Notes: generated from the sequence alone by a model not told the origin. DNA of 32,500 bases from Chrysomallon squamiferum (GCA_012295275.1 CM022673.1:25472261-25504760), one strand, 5' to 3'. Shown: positions 10,880 to 21,480, counted from the first letter of the stretch. Translations and numbers: made by a program.

Positions 10880-10931
10880 AACACACACACACACACTCTC
10901 TCTCTCTCATGTTTTATATATATATATATAA
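10880..10931. repeat. (AC)n(TC)n...(TA)n compound microsatellite
   Basis: An AC run passes into a TC run, then a short spacer and a TA run. It accounts for the minus-strand frame at 10744-10947. Confidence 0.95.
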
Positions 10932-11899
10932 AATATGTATATGACATGAGTGTATGTATGCTAAAATATCAGATAACCTATTACTTGTCAAATATAAATA
11001 TATTACCTTGTTGCACAAAATAAAACACTATGATTATGCAACAGTTGAGTGGAGTATTAAATAAAAGAATGATATTGTATATAATAAAATAGTGAGATTA
11101 TTCAACACCTTGGTTCTACATCAAGTTACTGGGTACTCTACTGATGCTCTTTATGCATGCTTCATATGCTACAGACAGGTATATTTGTTTTACAAACTGT
11201 AAAAATAACATTATTTTTCATAGGCACTTTGAAATACAGCAGACTATTAGAATCTAGTAAACTCAGTGCAGATGTTAAAGGTTTTGATAAGGTAAAAAAA
11301 AAGTAAAAAATAATAAAATTGAGCTTGTTTATAGATGAAACACATAAAATACACTTTTATTGGCTATACTGATTATATACATTGCTATCTGAAATTCCAT
11401 GTATTCATTGTTTGTTATATAAACTACATAAAGAAACCCAAAACTTTATGAATAATGATCTTCATGTAAAAATCATTATGGTTTCTCAGTATTGTCCAAG
11501 TAGAATAGTTTTGAAAATCCAAGAATAAAATTAGTTTGTTTCTCAACTATTAGTGTTATTTGAACTCTTTTCCTTTATTTTCTTTATTTTTTGTTGTTGA
11601 AAATTTAAGATGATAAATTTCAAGATGAAGGATTCAGTATGCATTTTGACATGTTCAGTGTGTTTAAAATATTAAAACTGGCTATTAATTATACATATGA
11701 ATTAATAAGCATCGTTCTTTATTTAAGTTTCTATATTTACTCCCTTAGCACAATATAAGAAATAGATTTCCAGTTTTTATGATTTTTAATTAATCATTAA
11801 TTTCTGTTAATCGAATATTCAATAATAAAAACAAATGCATGCAGATTTATAGTGTGTGTATAGGATTTAGTGTCATTGTCACTGATTTAATGATTTAGT
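10932..11899. other. AT-rich non-coding DNA
   Basis: No coding or RNA signal is present. ATTA-type words are dense (for example TTTTTAATTAATCATTAATT near 11784), but base composition alone explains them. Confidence 0.6.
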
Positions 11900-12115
11900 A
11901 AGATATATGTATTAAATTTGTATGATAAATATTATATTTCTTGTATTTGTATGATAAAAGATAATATTTGTATGATATACAATAATTGATGAAACTACTT
12001 GTTTGTAAGATAAGTGGTACACTACTTGTATAATAAATTGTACAATATCAGTATTATAATAATGATAACTGATGTAGTACTAATAATGATGGATGATGTA
12101 ATGTCTGCATGATAA
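11900..12115. repeat. Degenerate short tandem repeat around TTTGTATGATAAA
   Basis: Variants of TTTGTATGATA recur near 11917, 11947 and 11968, then as TTGTAAGATAAG, TTGTATAATAAAT and GATGATGTAATG further right. This is an old minisatellite of about 25-35 bp that has largely decayed. Confidence 0.55.
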
Positions 12116-12259
12116 AAAATAATATAAATAAGTTATTATAAATGAAAAACAGAAATTTATTTAGCTAAGAAACGAATAGCTGATTTGCAAAGAATTTGAT
12201 ATTACATTCATTCCTTTTAATTCACAAATAAAATAAGGCAATTCAGTGAATCGACATTT

Positions 12260-12432
12260 CATCACAGAAACTGGCTACTGTTAACAATGAGGGATCTTTA
12301 ATATTCTTCAGCACACATCCACTCACTGTGCTCTTATTGGAATGGGAAATGCTCCGTTGATGGGACTTGATGTTGCATGAATTATACTCATCTGGATGAC
12401 TGAACACTGAGCAGAGGATTGTGGATTAAAGA
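12260..12432. promoter_or_regulatory. Candidate CNE
   Basis: This is a short island of complex DNA between AT-rich sequence and the 18-bp array. It includes a Sox-like AACAATGAGG near 12284 and CTCTTATTGGAATGGGAAATG near 12331. Its repeat-free texture and lack of open frames suggest a regulatory element. Confidence 0.3.
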
Positions 12433-12438
12433 ACAAAC

Positions 12439-12905
12439 CTAACTAGGCTGTTAAATAACACTAGGCTGTTAAATAACACTAGACTATTAAATAACACTAG
12501 GCTGTTAAATAACACTAGACTATTAAATATCATTTTATAGATTATATAAAACTAGACTATTAAATATCACAGTTAGACTAGTAAATAACACTAGACTATT
12601 AAATATCACGATAGACTATTAAATAACACTAGACAATTAAATATCACGATTAGACTACTAAATAACACTAGACCATCAAATATCACGATTAGACTTTGAA
12701 ATTACCCTAGACACACTTAACACACGAATTTCAAAAACGGTAACATCAAAACTGCCAGATATCACTAGACTATTAAATATTACTAGACTATTAAATATCA
12801 CGATTAGACTGTTAAATAACACTAGACTTAAACATCACGATTTCAGACTAATATAAATAACATTAGACTATTAAACGTCACAATCAAGACTGTTTAAATA
12901 ACACC
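12439..12905. repeat. 18-bp minisatellite evolving into about 36-bp units
   Basis: The left end has perfect 18-bp units (CTAGGCTGTTAAATAACA). Moving right, these become alternating AATAACACTAGACTATTA and AATATCACGATTAGACTATTA blocks, a roughly 36-40-bp two-part unit. Copies degrade toward 12900. Confidence 0.9.
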
Positions 12906-13139
12906 ATTAGACTATCGCAGTGAAACATCTGACTTTCAGGCAGAGGCACCACAACCTCAAGACCAGACTATCGCACTACAACATCACTTGAAAACTCTTG
13001 ACACCAGACTATCAAACTTCAGTATCAGAGACACTTAACACTGAACTATCAAACTACAATATCAGACACACTTAACACACGATTATCACCGGGGTGTATC
13101 AGAATTTCAAAAACGGTAACATCAAAACTGGCAGATATC
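12712..13139. repeat. Direct duplication about 376 bp apart with a 21-bp length difference
   Basis: GAATTTCAAAAACGGTAACA plus the following 18 bases occurs at 12726-12763 and 13102-13139 with one mismatch. Both are preceded by ACACTTAACACACGA, but the right copy carries 21 additional bases (about 13084-13104, containing CACCGGGGTG) between them. Between the copies, GACTATCGCA- and AACATCAC-type words continue degenerately. Confidence 0.85.
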
Positions 13140-13151
13140 TTGAAAACCGAG

Positions 13152-13180
<29 letters not shown>
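13152..13180. repeat. A29 homopolymer
   Basis: An uninterrupted A run is followed by GAAA repeats. It separates the duplicated region from AT-rich sequence and the next CNE candidate. Confidence 0.95.
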
Positions 13181-13183
<3 letters not shown>

Positions 13184-13261
13184 AAAGAAAGAAAGAAAAG
13201 CTACATTATTAATGAAATTGATATATTTAATCAGTTTTGATTAATTTAATTAAGAGAAGTA

Positions 13262-13520
13262 ACGAGATCTTTCTCCAATGACATCTGTTAGCTGAGAGTA
13301 GTTCTGGGCTACTTGACGCAATATTACGCTACTCAGCATCAAAGGTCAGACACTTGAAAAATGCACAAGCGGAGCTCATTGTGTTGCCTGGCATGTCCCC
13401 CCACTTTACAGCAAACTCAGCCTGCGATCTGACACTTGCAGGAGTCTGGTTCAAATGATAGTGCAGGAGTTTCAGTTGATTGCAGACACAAGGCAATTGA
13501 AGTCGTGACCTCTTGAGATT
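13262..13520. promoter_or_regulatory. Candidate CNE
   Basis: This island is well mixed and close to 45% GC by eye. It holds words such as CATCAAAGGTCA (13338, overlapping TCF-like and nuclear-receptor-half-site words) and TTGTGTTGCCTGGCATG. No long frame exists on either strand. T-rich low-complexity DNA begins abruptly on the right. Confidence 0.4.
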
Positions 13521-13868
13521 TTTTTTTTTTTATACGAATGTTTTTTGTTTTTGTTTAGCTTTCTTTTTTTTTTTTTTTTTTTTTTTTCTGTTTTATCTTT
13601 TTTAAATCTTGTTTGTTTCATTCTTTCTTTCTTTCATTTGGTTGATTTTTTTTTTTTTTTTAAATTATTTATAACAATCTGAATAAAATGTTTATATCAG
13701 GTTTTTTTTTTTATTATTCTTTATTCTTCTTTTTTCTTTTTTTTTTAGTCTTTTAATTTTTTTTTTAACTCACTGAAATATGATCGCATGGTTGTAATTT
13801 GTTTTTTATTTTTAATAATCTGTACAAAATATTTATAAAAAAATACTTGTCTACTTATTATTGTAATA
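13521..13868. repeat. T-rich low-complexity tract
   Basis: Successive T homopolymers of 8-23 bases are separated by short TTTC/TTTG interruptions across about 350 bp. This is a strand-asymmetric polypyrimidine stretch with no gene. Confidence 0.85.
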
Positions 13869-13875
13869 TTTATTT

Positions 13876-13910
<35 letters not shown>

Positions 13911-13926
13911 GTTATTTATTTATTTA
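13869..13926. repeat. (TTTA)n microsatellite
   Basis: About 14 TTTA/ATTT units with one GTTA interruption. Confidence 0.95.
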
Positions 13927-14440
13927 TGTTTTGCCATTGATATGAAAACATATTATTTTAACTCATGAAGGAATGAAATTTATGACTTTATTTTAAAATT
14001 ATTTTAGGTAAAGGATAATTTACACATTAATAATACTATCAGTTACATAAATGTATTTGTTTCAGCAACAAAAAACATATTTCTGGTTTCGCCATAAATA
14101 CATAAGATATAAAAAAACAAAATCTTGGTTTTTAAATTCAAAACACTGAAACAAATTTTTATGCAGGATGAAATATTACAAACCAAAAAAAAAAAAAAAA
14201 AAACAAGAAAAAAAAATAAAATTGTTTAAATTATTTAAATTCAAATTAGTGAAATAATTAACTGAAAACAGTCACAGAATCCTCTGATTAAAATTTAATC
14301 CATATTTCACAAGGTTTCGCAGGCTGGCATCATTAAAACATACTAATTTGCCTGGTAATTACGTAACCTTTTTTTCTCTCTTTTTTTTTTTTTTTTTTTT
14401 TTTTTTCTTTTTCTTTTCCAAAATGCCAACTCTTCTTATC
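13927..14440. other. AT-rich DNA with A19 and T26 homopolymers
   Basis: No gene is visible. An A run lies at about 14185-14203 and a T run at 14381-14406. A small complex patch at about 14280-14370 includes GGTAATTACGTAACC, a near-palindromic bZIP-like word. Confidence 0.65.
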
Positions 14441-14444
14441 TTAT

Positions 14445-14768
14445 TTTTGATGCCATAATTACCTCCCTTTACACATTTTAATCTGTGTATCCTCACTTAG
14501 CTGGAGGAATGAGCATCGAAGATATCAAATGAAAGCAAATGATTAATGTTTTCTGACATAACAAAATAGAGTACTACCCACTGCCTGGGTTTTCAAGCCT
14601 ATGTTGCTTGTCAGTGAACTCGAAACCCTAGAAGAAATGTTCTATTTAAGCAGAGAAAAAGTTAATCAGAAATGTTCATTTCATGAAGGACTCGTTAATT
14701 ATAAAAAGTGACTTGGTGTCAGATCACATTAGCTGCAGAAATTGCATAACGCTAGTATCAGCACATCA
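14445..14768. promoter_or_regulatory. Candidate CNE, left part
   Basis: Complex sequence including ATGCCATAATTACCTCCC (about 14450), GAAGATATCAAATGAAAGC and CTGGGTTTTCAAGCC. The + strand frame starting at 14683 is mostly GA-microsatellite-derived (repeated Glu/Lys/Arg) and is not a gene. Confidence 0.35.
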
Positions 14769-14829
14769 AGAGAAGAGAGAGAAAGAGAAAGAGAGAGAGA
14801 AGAGAGAGAGAGAGAGAGTTAGAGAGAGC
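14769..14829. repeat. (GA)n microsatellite
   Basis: An imperfect GA/GAAA run splits two candidate CNE blocks. Confidence 0.95.
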
Positions 14830-14904
14830 ACTCCTTCAATTGGAATAAAGCACCAAAAAAAAAAAATAGAAAATAAAAAAGAGAGGATCAAATCCAGCAT
14901 TTAA

Positions 14905-15315
14905 GAAATGGAAGTGCAATTACATTGGAACGCACTTTATCCCAAAATCTCCCATTTCACGCTGACAAGCATGTGTATATGTAATAAATCCATTTGCCAA
15001 GATAGTTGGGAGAAAATGGAACCAGAGTCCATTCTTTCCATTAGTAGCTGTCATTTCGGAGATAGCACCAGTGATTGAAACCCATGGGAGGAATTAGCTA
15101 ATAATGCAAGTGTTTATATTCTTTCATCAAGGCCTGCCACAAGCACTCGGAAAACCGCTGTGTTCTCTGCAAATACTTTCTAATAACAAGATGGCTCTGA
15201 TATATTGCTTGCACAAAGGGCATAATTCCATGATGAGTTCAAAACGGCAGAAATAATGGAATTGGACAGTCACCAGCCCGCGTTAGCCTGGCTTTAACCG
15301 CAGAATGTCGAAAAC
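14905..15315. promoter_or_regulatory. Candidate CNE, one of the clearest
   Basis: About 400 bp of even-composition DNA without homopolymers longer than five. It contains TGCAATTACATTGG (14914), GGAGGAATTAGCTAATAATGC (about 15088), GGCATAATTCCATGATG (about 15219) and GCCCGCGTTAGCC. Stops occur in all frames, so it is not an exon. The density of TAAT cores with balanced flanks resembles enhancers of developmental genes. Confidence 0.45.
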
Positions 15316-15394
15316 AAAACAGAATTAAATGTCTGACCACACAAATGTCGTTTTTTTTTTTTCTCTCACATCCGATTCTTTAACACACATTTTT

Positions 15395-15580
15395 CCTTTT
15401 TTTGCTTCAACCTTTGCTAATTACGTTAATCAAACATTTTTAGCCACTTTCTGTGAAAATAATTAACCTGTGGAAATTGTTTTTGTGATAAAATAAATTA
15501 ATTATGACTTTATGCAACTAATTATTATCACCAGATGAAAATGATCATGTAAATGTGACCTCTGACCATTTCCCCAGTGA
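15395..15580. promoter_or_regulatory. TAAT-rich candidate regulatory element
   Basis: Clustered homeodomain-type words occur over about 150 bp: GCTAATTACGTTAATC (15416), AATAATTAACCTG (15459), TTAATTATGAC and CTAATTATTATC (about 15519), followed by GTGACCTCTGACC (15556), which resembles a nuclear-receptor direct repeat. Base composition explains part but not all of this clustering. Confidence 0.35.
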
Positions 15581-16074
15581 TAAATGTTTTTTGGACAATA
15601 TTTTAATAAAACCAGAAAACAAAATATGAAATGAAATAAAACATTGATGAATCATTAATTATAGTCAGTGGTTATTATTTGCATGGTCTTATTTGTTTCT
15701 TGCTTGCTTTTGTTTTATTTAATGTTTGTTTTGTAACAAGAATAAGCATAAAAAATTATATTTATATTTTTATAAAACATTGCACAAACATGAAAAAAAA
15801 ATATGTTCTAAATAATCTTAGTATGGATGTTGTTGTTTCTTTTTTTATTTTTTATTTTTTTTTGTAATCTTTATTTATTAATGTTTGGAAAATAAGTAGA
15901 AAACGTATTTGTTAACATCATTTAAAATTTATTTATGCAGTGTATTTTGTTAGTAAAAATTGTGTTTCTTACATAATTATTACATCTCTATCCTCTCACT
16001 TTCAAGTCTTTATTTATAGCGACATAGCCAGAATACACGTCTTATTATCCAATATGTAAGATAAACCACATTAA
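15581..16074. other. AT-rich non-coding DNA
   Basis: The + strand frame at 15679-15867 is hydrophobic (Phe/Leu/Ile) because the DNA is T-rich. No other support for coding exists. Confidence 0.65.
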
Positions 16075-16400
16075 ATAAAACTGTTTACAAAGCCAGACAC
16101 TTCGCTAATGAAATCATTCTGCTGTCAGATGAAACATCATCATTTACAACCGTTAATTTATCACATGAAAACAAGCAGACAGCAGCTCAGAGAACAAAAT
16201 ATAAACCTAAATTATAAGCTTGTTCATTACCCAGTGACTGTTTTCCCGTTCCAGTCAGCATCTCATAACTGATTTATCAACAAATGTCATACAGACTTTT
16301 CCTGACTGTTGGAAGGTTGATATAAAAGATTCCTTGCTGCAGAATGAAAAAGAACAGCCTGTGATGTTTTGTCGCTGATTTCATCTTTATGTTCATATCA
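16075..16400. promoter_or_regulatory. Candidate CNE
   Basis: Mixed-composition DNA with CTTCGCTAATGAAATC (16100), ACAACCGTTAATTTATC (16147) and a block around CCAGTGACTGTTTTCCCG (about 16231). No open frame of note. Confidence 0.35.
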
Positions 16401-16585
16401 TACATCCAACATTTAACAAATCATTAATATTAGAATATGTTGAGATTCCATTAAACAAAACATTCATTCATATATATATAAACAGACAAAAAGCATTACA
16501 ACACAATAACTACAATGAGAACAAACAATATAAAGAAAACTACAAGAAATTTCATTTTCTAGAACTGTCATCAGCTTCAAGAAAG

Positions 16586-16624
<39 letters not shown>
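16586..16624. repeat. A39 homopolymer
   Basis: The longest A run in the window. No retroelement body or target-site duplication is evident, so it is treated as a simple repeat. Confidence 0.95.
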
Positions 16625-16626
<2 letters not shown>

Positions 16627-16639
16627 AGAATAATTTTCA

Positions 16640-16990
16640 GACACTGGCCTTAAATGGAAAAATGACGAGAAATGACAACATGTCAATATTTGTGTAGTCA
16701 TTTGCAGCTAATTAAATAGGAAATTAAAATCTCTGTGAGTCTGATGAAAATATACCTCATTATGGAGATAGACCATTAGCTCCGAAATGGCAGAGGGATA
16801 AATTGAAAACAGTAAATTACTAGGGAAATCTGTGTGTCAAATAGTGCAGCCACATCAAATAATTGAATGCAATCACTGAGTGTATGAAATCAACACAATA
16901 TTGAAAGAAAAGTGATTGACGGGACCAAGCAGGCCAGGGACCAATCGTGCGGGCTAAAAGCTTGTGTGTCTGATAACACAGCCTAATAGC
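16640..16990. promoter_or_regulatory. Candidate CNE abutting the 64-bp satellite
   Basis: Complex DNA with CATTTGCAGCTAATTAAATAGG (about 16690), CCATTAGCTCCGAAATGGC (a near-palindrome, 16772) and a GC-rich end around GGACCAAGCAGGCCAGGG (16922). The final bases (CCTAATAGCTTCATATTAC, 16983-17001) are already the start of the satellite unit, so the array appears to have grown out of the element's edge. Confidence 0.4.
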
Positions 16991-18260
16991 TTCATATTAC
17001 AAACATGCATCTCACCACAGTTTAATACTGAAGTATATTACGTATTAAATATAGCTTCATATTACAACATGTATCTCACAGGAGTTTAATACTGAAGTAT
17101 ATTACATATTAAATATAGCTTCGTATTACAAACATGCATCTCACCGCAGTTTAATACTAAAGTATATTACGTATTAAATATAGCTTCATATTACAACATG
17201 TATCTCACAGTAGTTTAATACTGAAGTATATTACATATTAAATATAGCTTCATATTACAACATGTATCTCACAGTAGTTTAATACTGAAGTATATTACAT
17301 ATTAAATATAGCTTCATATTACAACATGTATCTCACAGTAGTTTAATACTGAAGTATATTACTGATTACAACATGTATCTCACAGTAGTTTAATACTGAA
17401 ATATATTACGTATTAAAAATAACTTAATTTTATAACATGTATCTCACAGTAGTTTAATACTGAAATATATTACGTATTAAATATAACTTAATTTTACAAA
17501 CATGCATCTCACCACAGTTTAATACTGAAGTATATTACATATTAAATATAGCTTCATATTACAACATGTATCTCACAGTAGTTTTATACTGAAGTATATT
17601 ACTTATTAAATATAGCTTCATATTACAACATGTATCTCACAGTAGTTTAATACTGAAGTATATTACGTATTAAATATAGCTTCATGTTACAAACATGTAT
17701 CTCACCGCAGTTTAATACTGAAGTATATTACGTATTAAATATAGCTTCATATTACAACATGTATCTCACAGGAGTTTAATACTGAAGTATATTACGTATT
17801 AAATATAGCTTCATATTACAACATGTATCTCACAGGAGTTTAATACTGAAGTATATTACGTATTAAATATAGCTTCATATTACAACATGTATCTCACAGG
17901 AGTTTAATACTGAAGTATATTACGTATTAAATATAGCTTCATATTACAACATGTATCTCACAGCAGTTTAATACTGAAGTATATTACGTATTAAATATAG
18001 CTTCATATTACAACATGTATCTCACAGGAGTTTAATACTGAAGTATATTACGTATTAAATATAGCTTCATATTACAACATGTATCTCACAGCAGTTTAAT
18101 ACTGAAGTATATTACGTATTAAATATAGCTTCATATTACAACATGTATCTCACAGCAGTTTAATACTGAAGTATATTACATATTAAATATAGCTTCATAT
18201 TACAACATGCATATCACAGCAGTTTAATACTGAAGTATATTACATCATTAAATATAATTT
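16988..18260. repeat. 64-bp satellite array, about 20 copies
   Basis: Units of 64 bp follow the order TAGCTTCATATTACAACATG, TATCTCACAGNAGTTTAATA, CTGAAGTATATTAC, RTATTAAATA. For example, GTATCTCAC starts at 17761, 17825 and 17889, exactly 64 apart. Copies from about 17700 to 18180 are nearly identical. One unit near 17345-17385 is shortened to about 39 bp. The unit is not a multiple of three and has stops in all frames. Confidence 0.97.
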
Positions 18261-19140
18261 AATTTTACAACGTGTCCTGCACAACTGTATTGCTTAGTAT
18301 GTATCTCACAGTAGGTTAATACTGAAATATATTACGTATTAATGTTAACTTAATTTTACAACATGTATCTCACAGTAGTTTTGTACTGAAATATATTACG
18401 TATTAAATATAACTTAATTTTACAAACATTCATCTCACAGCAGTTTAATACTGAAATCTATTACATATTAATTTTACCAAATATACTCTGTTGTTAGTTT
18501 TATACTGAAAAATATTAAATATAACTTAATTTTATAATGTACTAAACAGTTATATTGTACTGAACTATGTTTATAATGTGTATCTGACAGTAGTATTATA
18601 CTAAAATATATTAAATATTAAATACAAAAACTTAATTTTCCATCATATACTCTATGGCTGTATTGTACTGAATTATATTAATATAAATTATATTTATAAT
18701 ATGTATCTAACAGTAGTGTTATACTGAAATATATTACAGGATATACTGTATTAAATTAAATTTATTCACATTAAACTATATTAGTATGAATTATTTATAT
18801 ATATATAACCAACATATATAACCAACAGCAGTATCATATTCAAAAATATATGGTACTAATATTAAATTATTATAACATTTCTATATATCTTAGTTGTTTA
18901 ATACAGAAGTATATCTGATATTATTATTAAGTATCATAATACATTTCTCATACTAATATTAAATATGATAACTTAATTTTAGAATATGTATTTTACCGTA
19001 GTATCATATCGAAATATATTTGATATTAATAACTTCATTACTTATAACATGTATCTCACTGCATATCAAAATACATCTGGTATTAATATTAAATCTCATA
19101 ATAACTTTATGATATTCCAAAAAATATTATTGCTCTGTAT
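18261..19140. repeat. Decayed extension of the 64-bp satellite
   Basis: Words from the unit (ATGTATCTCACAGTAG, TACTGAAATATATTA, TTAAATATAACTTAATTTTA) recur at irregular spacing, with identity falling rightwards to about 19060 (ATGTATCTCACTGCATATC). This is the older flank of the array. Confidence 0.8.
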
Positions 19141-19344
19141 ATCTGATTAAATAGTAAATGTCATAAAAAAAAAAATAACATCAATGAAAAATAATAATAG
19201 AATTTGTTGATCGTCTATTATTAAAGATATAACAATGCAGACATATTGTAAATTGAGAAGATGTCATAATAACATAACATTGTATTAGGTATAAAGGTAA
19301 TATCGAAATGAAATTTGTTGTAAATGTTTAGATAAAATTATAAT

Positions 19345-19769
19345 GAAAATCTTTGTGTGTGTGTATTTGTCTGTGAATGTGCATTATGTATGTTTATGTT
19401 TATCTGTAACTGTATATATGTATATATGTATGTATGTGTATGTTTATATGCACATGTACATGCATATATATGTGTGTGTGTGTGTGTGTGTTTGTATCTT
19501 TAAGTGTATATATATATGTATGTATGTGTATCTAAGTATGTCTGTACATCTGTATGTATATATATGTATGTGTAGATGTATTTTTATGTATATATATATA
19601 TATGTATATGTATGTATGTGTATGTATATGTATAGCTGTACATGTGTATGTGTATATGTACATTTTTGTATATCTGTGTGTGTATGTGTACGTTTTTGTA
19701 TATCTGTGTGTGTATGTGTACGTTTTTGTATATCTGTGTGTGTATGTGTACGTTTTTGTATATCTGTAT

Positions 19770-19805
<36 letters not shown>

Positions 19806-19840
19806 CTGTATGTGTGTCTGTGTGTGTTTGTGTGAGTGTG
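19345..19840. repeat. TG/TATG-rich tract with a 30-bp inner repeat
   Basis: About 500 bp of TG, TATG and TGTATA repeats. Inside it, a 30-bp unit (TGTATGTGTACGTTTTTGTA plus TATCTGTGTG) is repeated about four times at 19650-19770. Because the period divides by three and no stops occur, long frames open on both strands (up to 166 codons of Cys-Val or Thr-His). These are repeat artefacts. Confidence 0.95.
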
Positions 19841-19849
19841 TGAAACACA

Positions 19850-20119
19850 AAACATGTCACTTTCTAGATTAACCTGTCACTACTGTTCTGCATGTAGTTG
19901 TGACTCCACTTTCCCAGTAGTCAGAGTAGTGTTATTATACAAGTAAACGATGTTGGTGATAAAAACCTGCTCAGCCAAGCGGAACAATTACACTTGTAGC
20001 AAATCTGTTTTAAAATTGTATAAGCAAACACAATCAGTGTGTTTTACAATCGACTCACACGTAACTGATTTTCTGCTAAAAAAATAATAAAAAATAATAA
20101 AAAAATAAAAAAAATAAAA
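19850..20119. other. Unique non-coding DNA
   Basis: A moderately complex stretch with no open frame. Its right part is A/AATA-rich (20078-20120). Confidence 0.5.
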
Positions 20120-20312
20120 ATAATATTACCACTCGTCAAGAGTGCTACTACTTCCATTAAGACACACATCAAGTTTAGTCAGAAAACAATAGAGGCGTGA
20201 AATTTGAAATTTGCCAAACACAGAGAGGAGACGAGATGAAGGGATTAAGTTGACAAACTTCGGTACGAGCCGTCATCTGTTGTAGTAAAAGTATAATAAT
20301 GAAAAGATTCGT
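20120..20312. promoter_or_regulatory. Weak candidate CNE
   Basis: A short, balanced, CpG-containing island (GGTACGAGCCGTCATCTG near 20261) between A-rich and A/T-homopolymer DNA. No coding signal. Confidence 0.25.
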
Positions 20313-20325
20313 GTGTTGAGCAGAG

Positions 20326-20636
20326 AAAAAGAAAAAAAAATTAAAAAAAAATTTTAAATTTGTTTTTCTGACCTAATAAACAAACAATTCTTCTCTTTTA
20401 TAAAAAAAAAAAAAAAAATAACAAGTGCAGTTCTCTGTTATTTTTATCTCAAACAAGAATTTTTTTTTTTTTTTTTTTTTTTATAAAATAATTTCATTTT
20501 AAATATGAGTATTTGATTAGCCAGAGTTTTATACAAATAATGTAATTTTGCTCCAGCAAATATCTCCATCATCAGAAAAACTAACAAAATATAACTGATA
20601 GGTTTGGGAACGTTAAAAAAAAAAAAAAAAAAAAAA
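20326..20636. repeat. A/T homopolymer cluster
   Basis: Four long homopolymers occur within 310 bp: A runs near 20331-20349, A18 at about 20402-20418, T22 at 20461-20482 and A21 at about 20616-20636. The sequence between is AT-rich and contains no gene. Confidence 0.85.
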
Positions 20637-20699
20637 TGTTTGCATTTAAACTGGAATTGTTTGTTTTATAATGAAATGCAAGTTAAATGATGACTGAAT

Positions 20700-20920
20700 T
20701 TCAGATTTACCGAACAAATCGGAGCTGTGTTTGTTATCTCTAGGTAATGAAATGGTTGTTATGTTTCAAAATAAATATAAAACTGAACGGCAGTAAATTA
20801 GGTACATGCGAGGTAATGCCGTTACAGAAATAATCTCTTTTTCAGCAGGAACCGCAGAATGCTACTTTGCATGTGTTTGACGTTACATTTAACGTGTGTT
20901 TATTATTTAATTTAAAACAC
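20700..20920. promoter_or_regulatory. Candidate CNE with octamer-like word
   Basis: Mixed DNA with TAAATTAGGTACATGCG (20794), GGTAATGCCGTTACAG (20812) and CTTTGCATG (20866), the last close to a POU/octamer core. The evidence is texture only. Confidence 0.3.
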
Positions 20921-21480
20921 AAACCAACTGCAGTTCAATTTCGGTATTTAAAAAGCCTGTAGAATTTAGTCAACAGATTCACATCAGTGAAGAATGACTA
21001 GTAGTTATATCAGAACAAATATTTCAGTCAGCTATTTCAAACAGTCTAACATCCACTGCAGGTTCAAGCATGGCTGTCTTGGACACCCAATCCAGGAGAA
21101 CAGATGGTGTTACTAAGACTGTGTCAGTTAGTTAGTTAGCAGGTTAGTGAAAAAGAAAAAAGAGTGTGATGACTTCTGTATCCATCCTATATGAAAAGTG
21201 ATAAAAGCAGATGCTGGGTTTTGACCCCTCTGCCTATCAGTCTTACAGCTGGTGGTTTAACAAAGACACTATTGTGAGTAGCAGTGAAAAGTAGTTTTCT
21301 TGTCCACAGGAATTTTCACTGATTAAGCTGTTGATCTTTACAGTGGCTAGGCATCAAGATCACATCCCACAAAGTGTCTCTCCACAGCTGATTAAGTTGG
21401 TTAACTGCTGCCATTTTGAAGGAGTAACCCAAACAATCGTAACAAGAGAAATCCCATCTATGGCTTTGTAACAAAATTAG
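20921..21480. other. Unique DNA, possibly including old dispersed-repeat remnants
   Basis: No long frame is present. The segment at about 21180-21290 looks like an interspersed-repeat remnant. Read on the - strand it contains GGGGTCAAAACCC, which loosely resembles a box B of a tRNA-derived SINE, but no convincing box A or tail accompanies it. Confidence 0.3.

Noticed and set aside
14683-14904. 73-codon Glu/Lys/Arg-rich frame
   Set aside because: Its central part is a (GA)n microsatellite and the tail is A-rich. No coding evidence.
16586-16624. Poly-A tail of a retroelement
   Set aside because: No LINE, SINE or processed-gene body precedes it and no target-site duplication is seen. Other A tracts in the window arose within satellites.
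16988-18260. CRISPR-like array
   Set aside because: Units are head-to-tail with no unique spacers, and the surrounding DNA is eukaryotic in character. It is a satellite.
19343-19872. Long Cys-Val and Thr-His frames on both strands
   Set aside because: They are translations of TG/TATG and 30-bp repeats, open in several frames at once.
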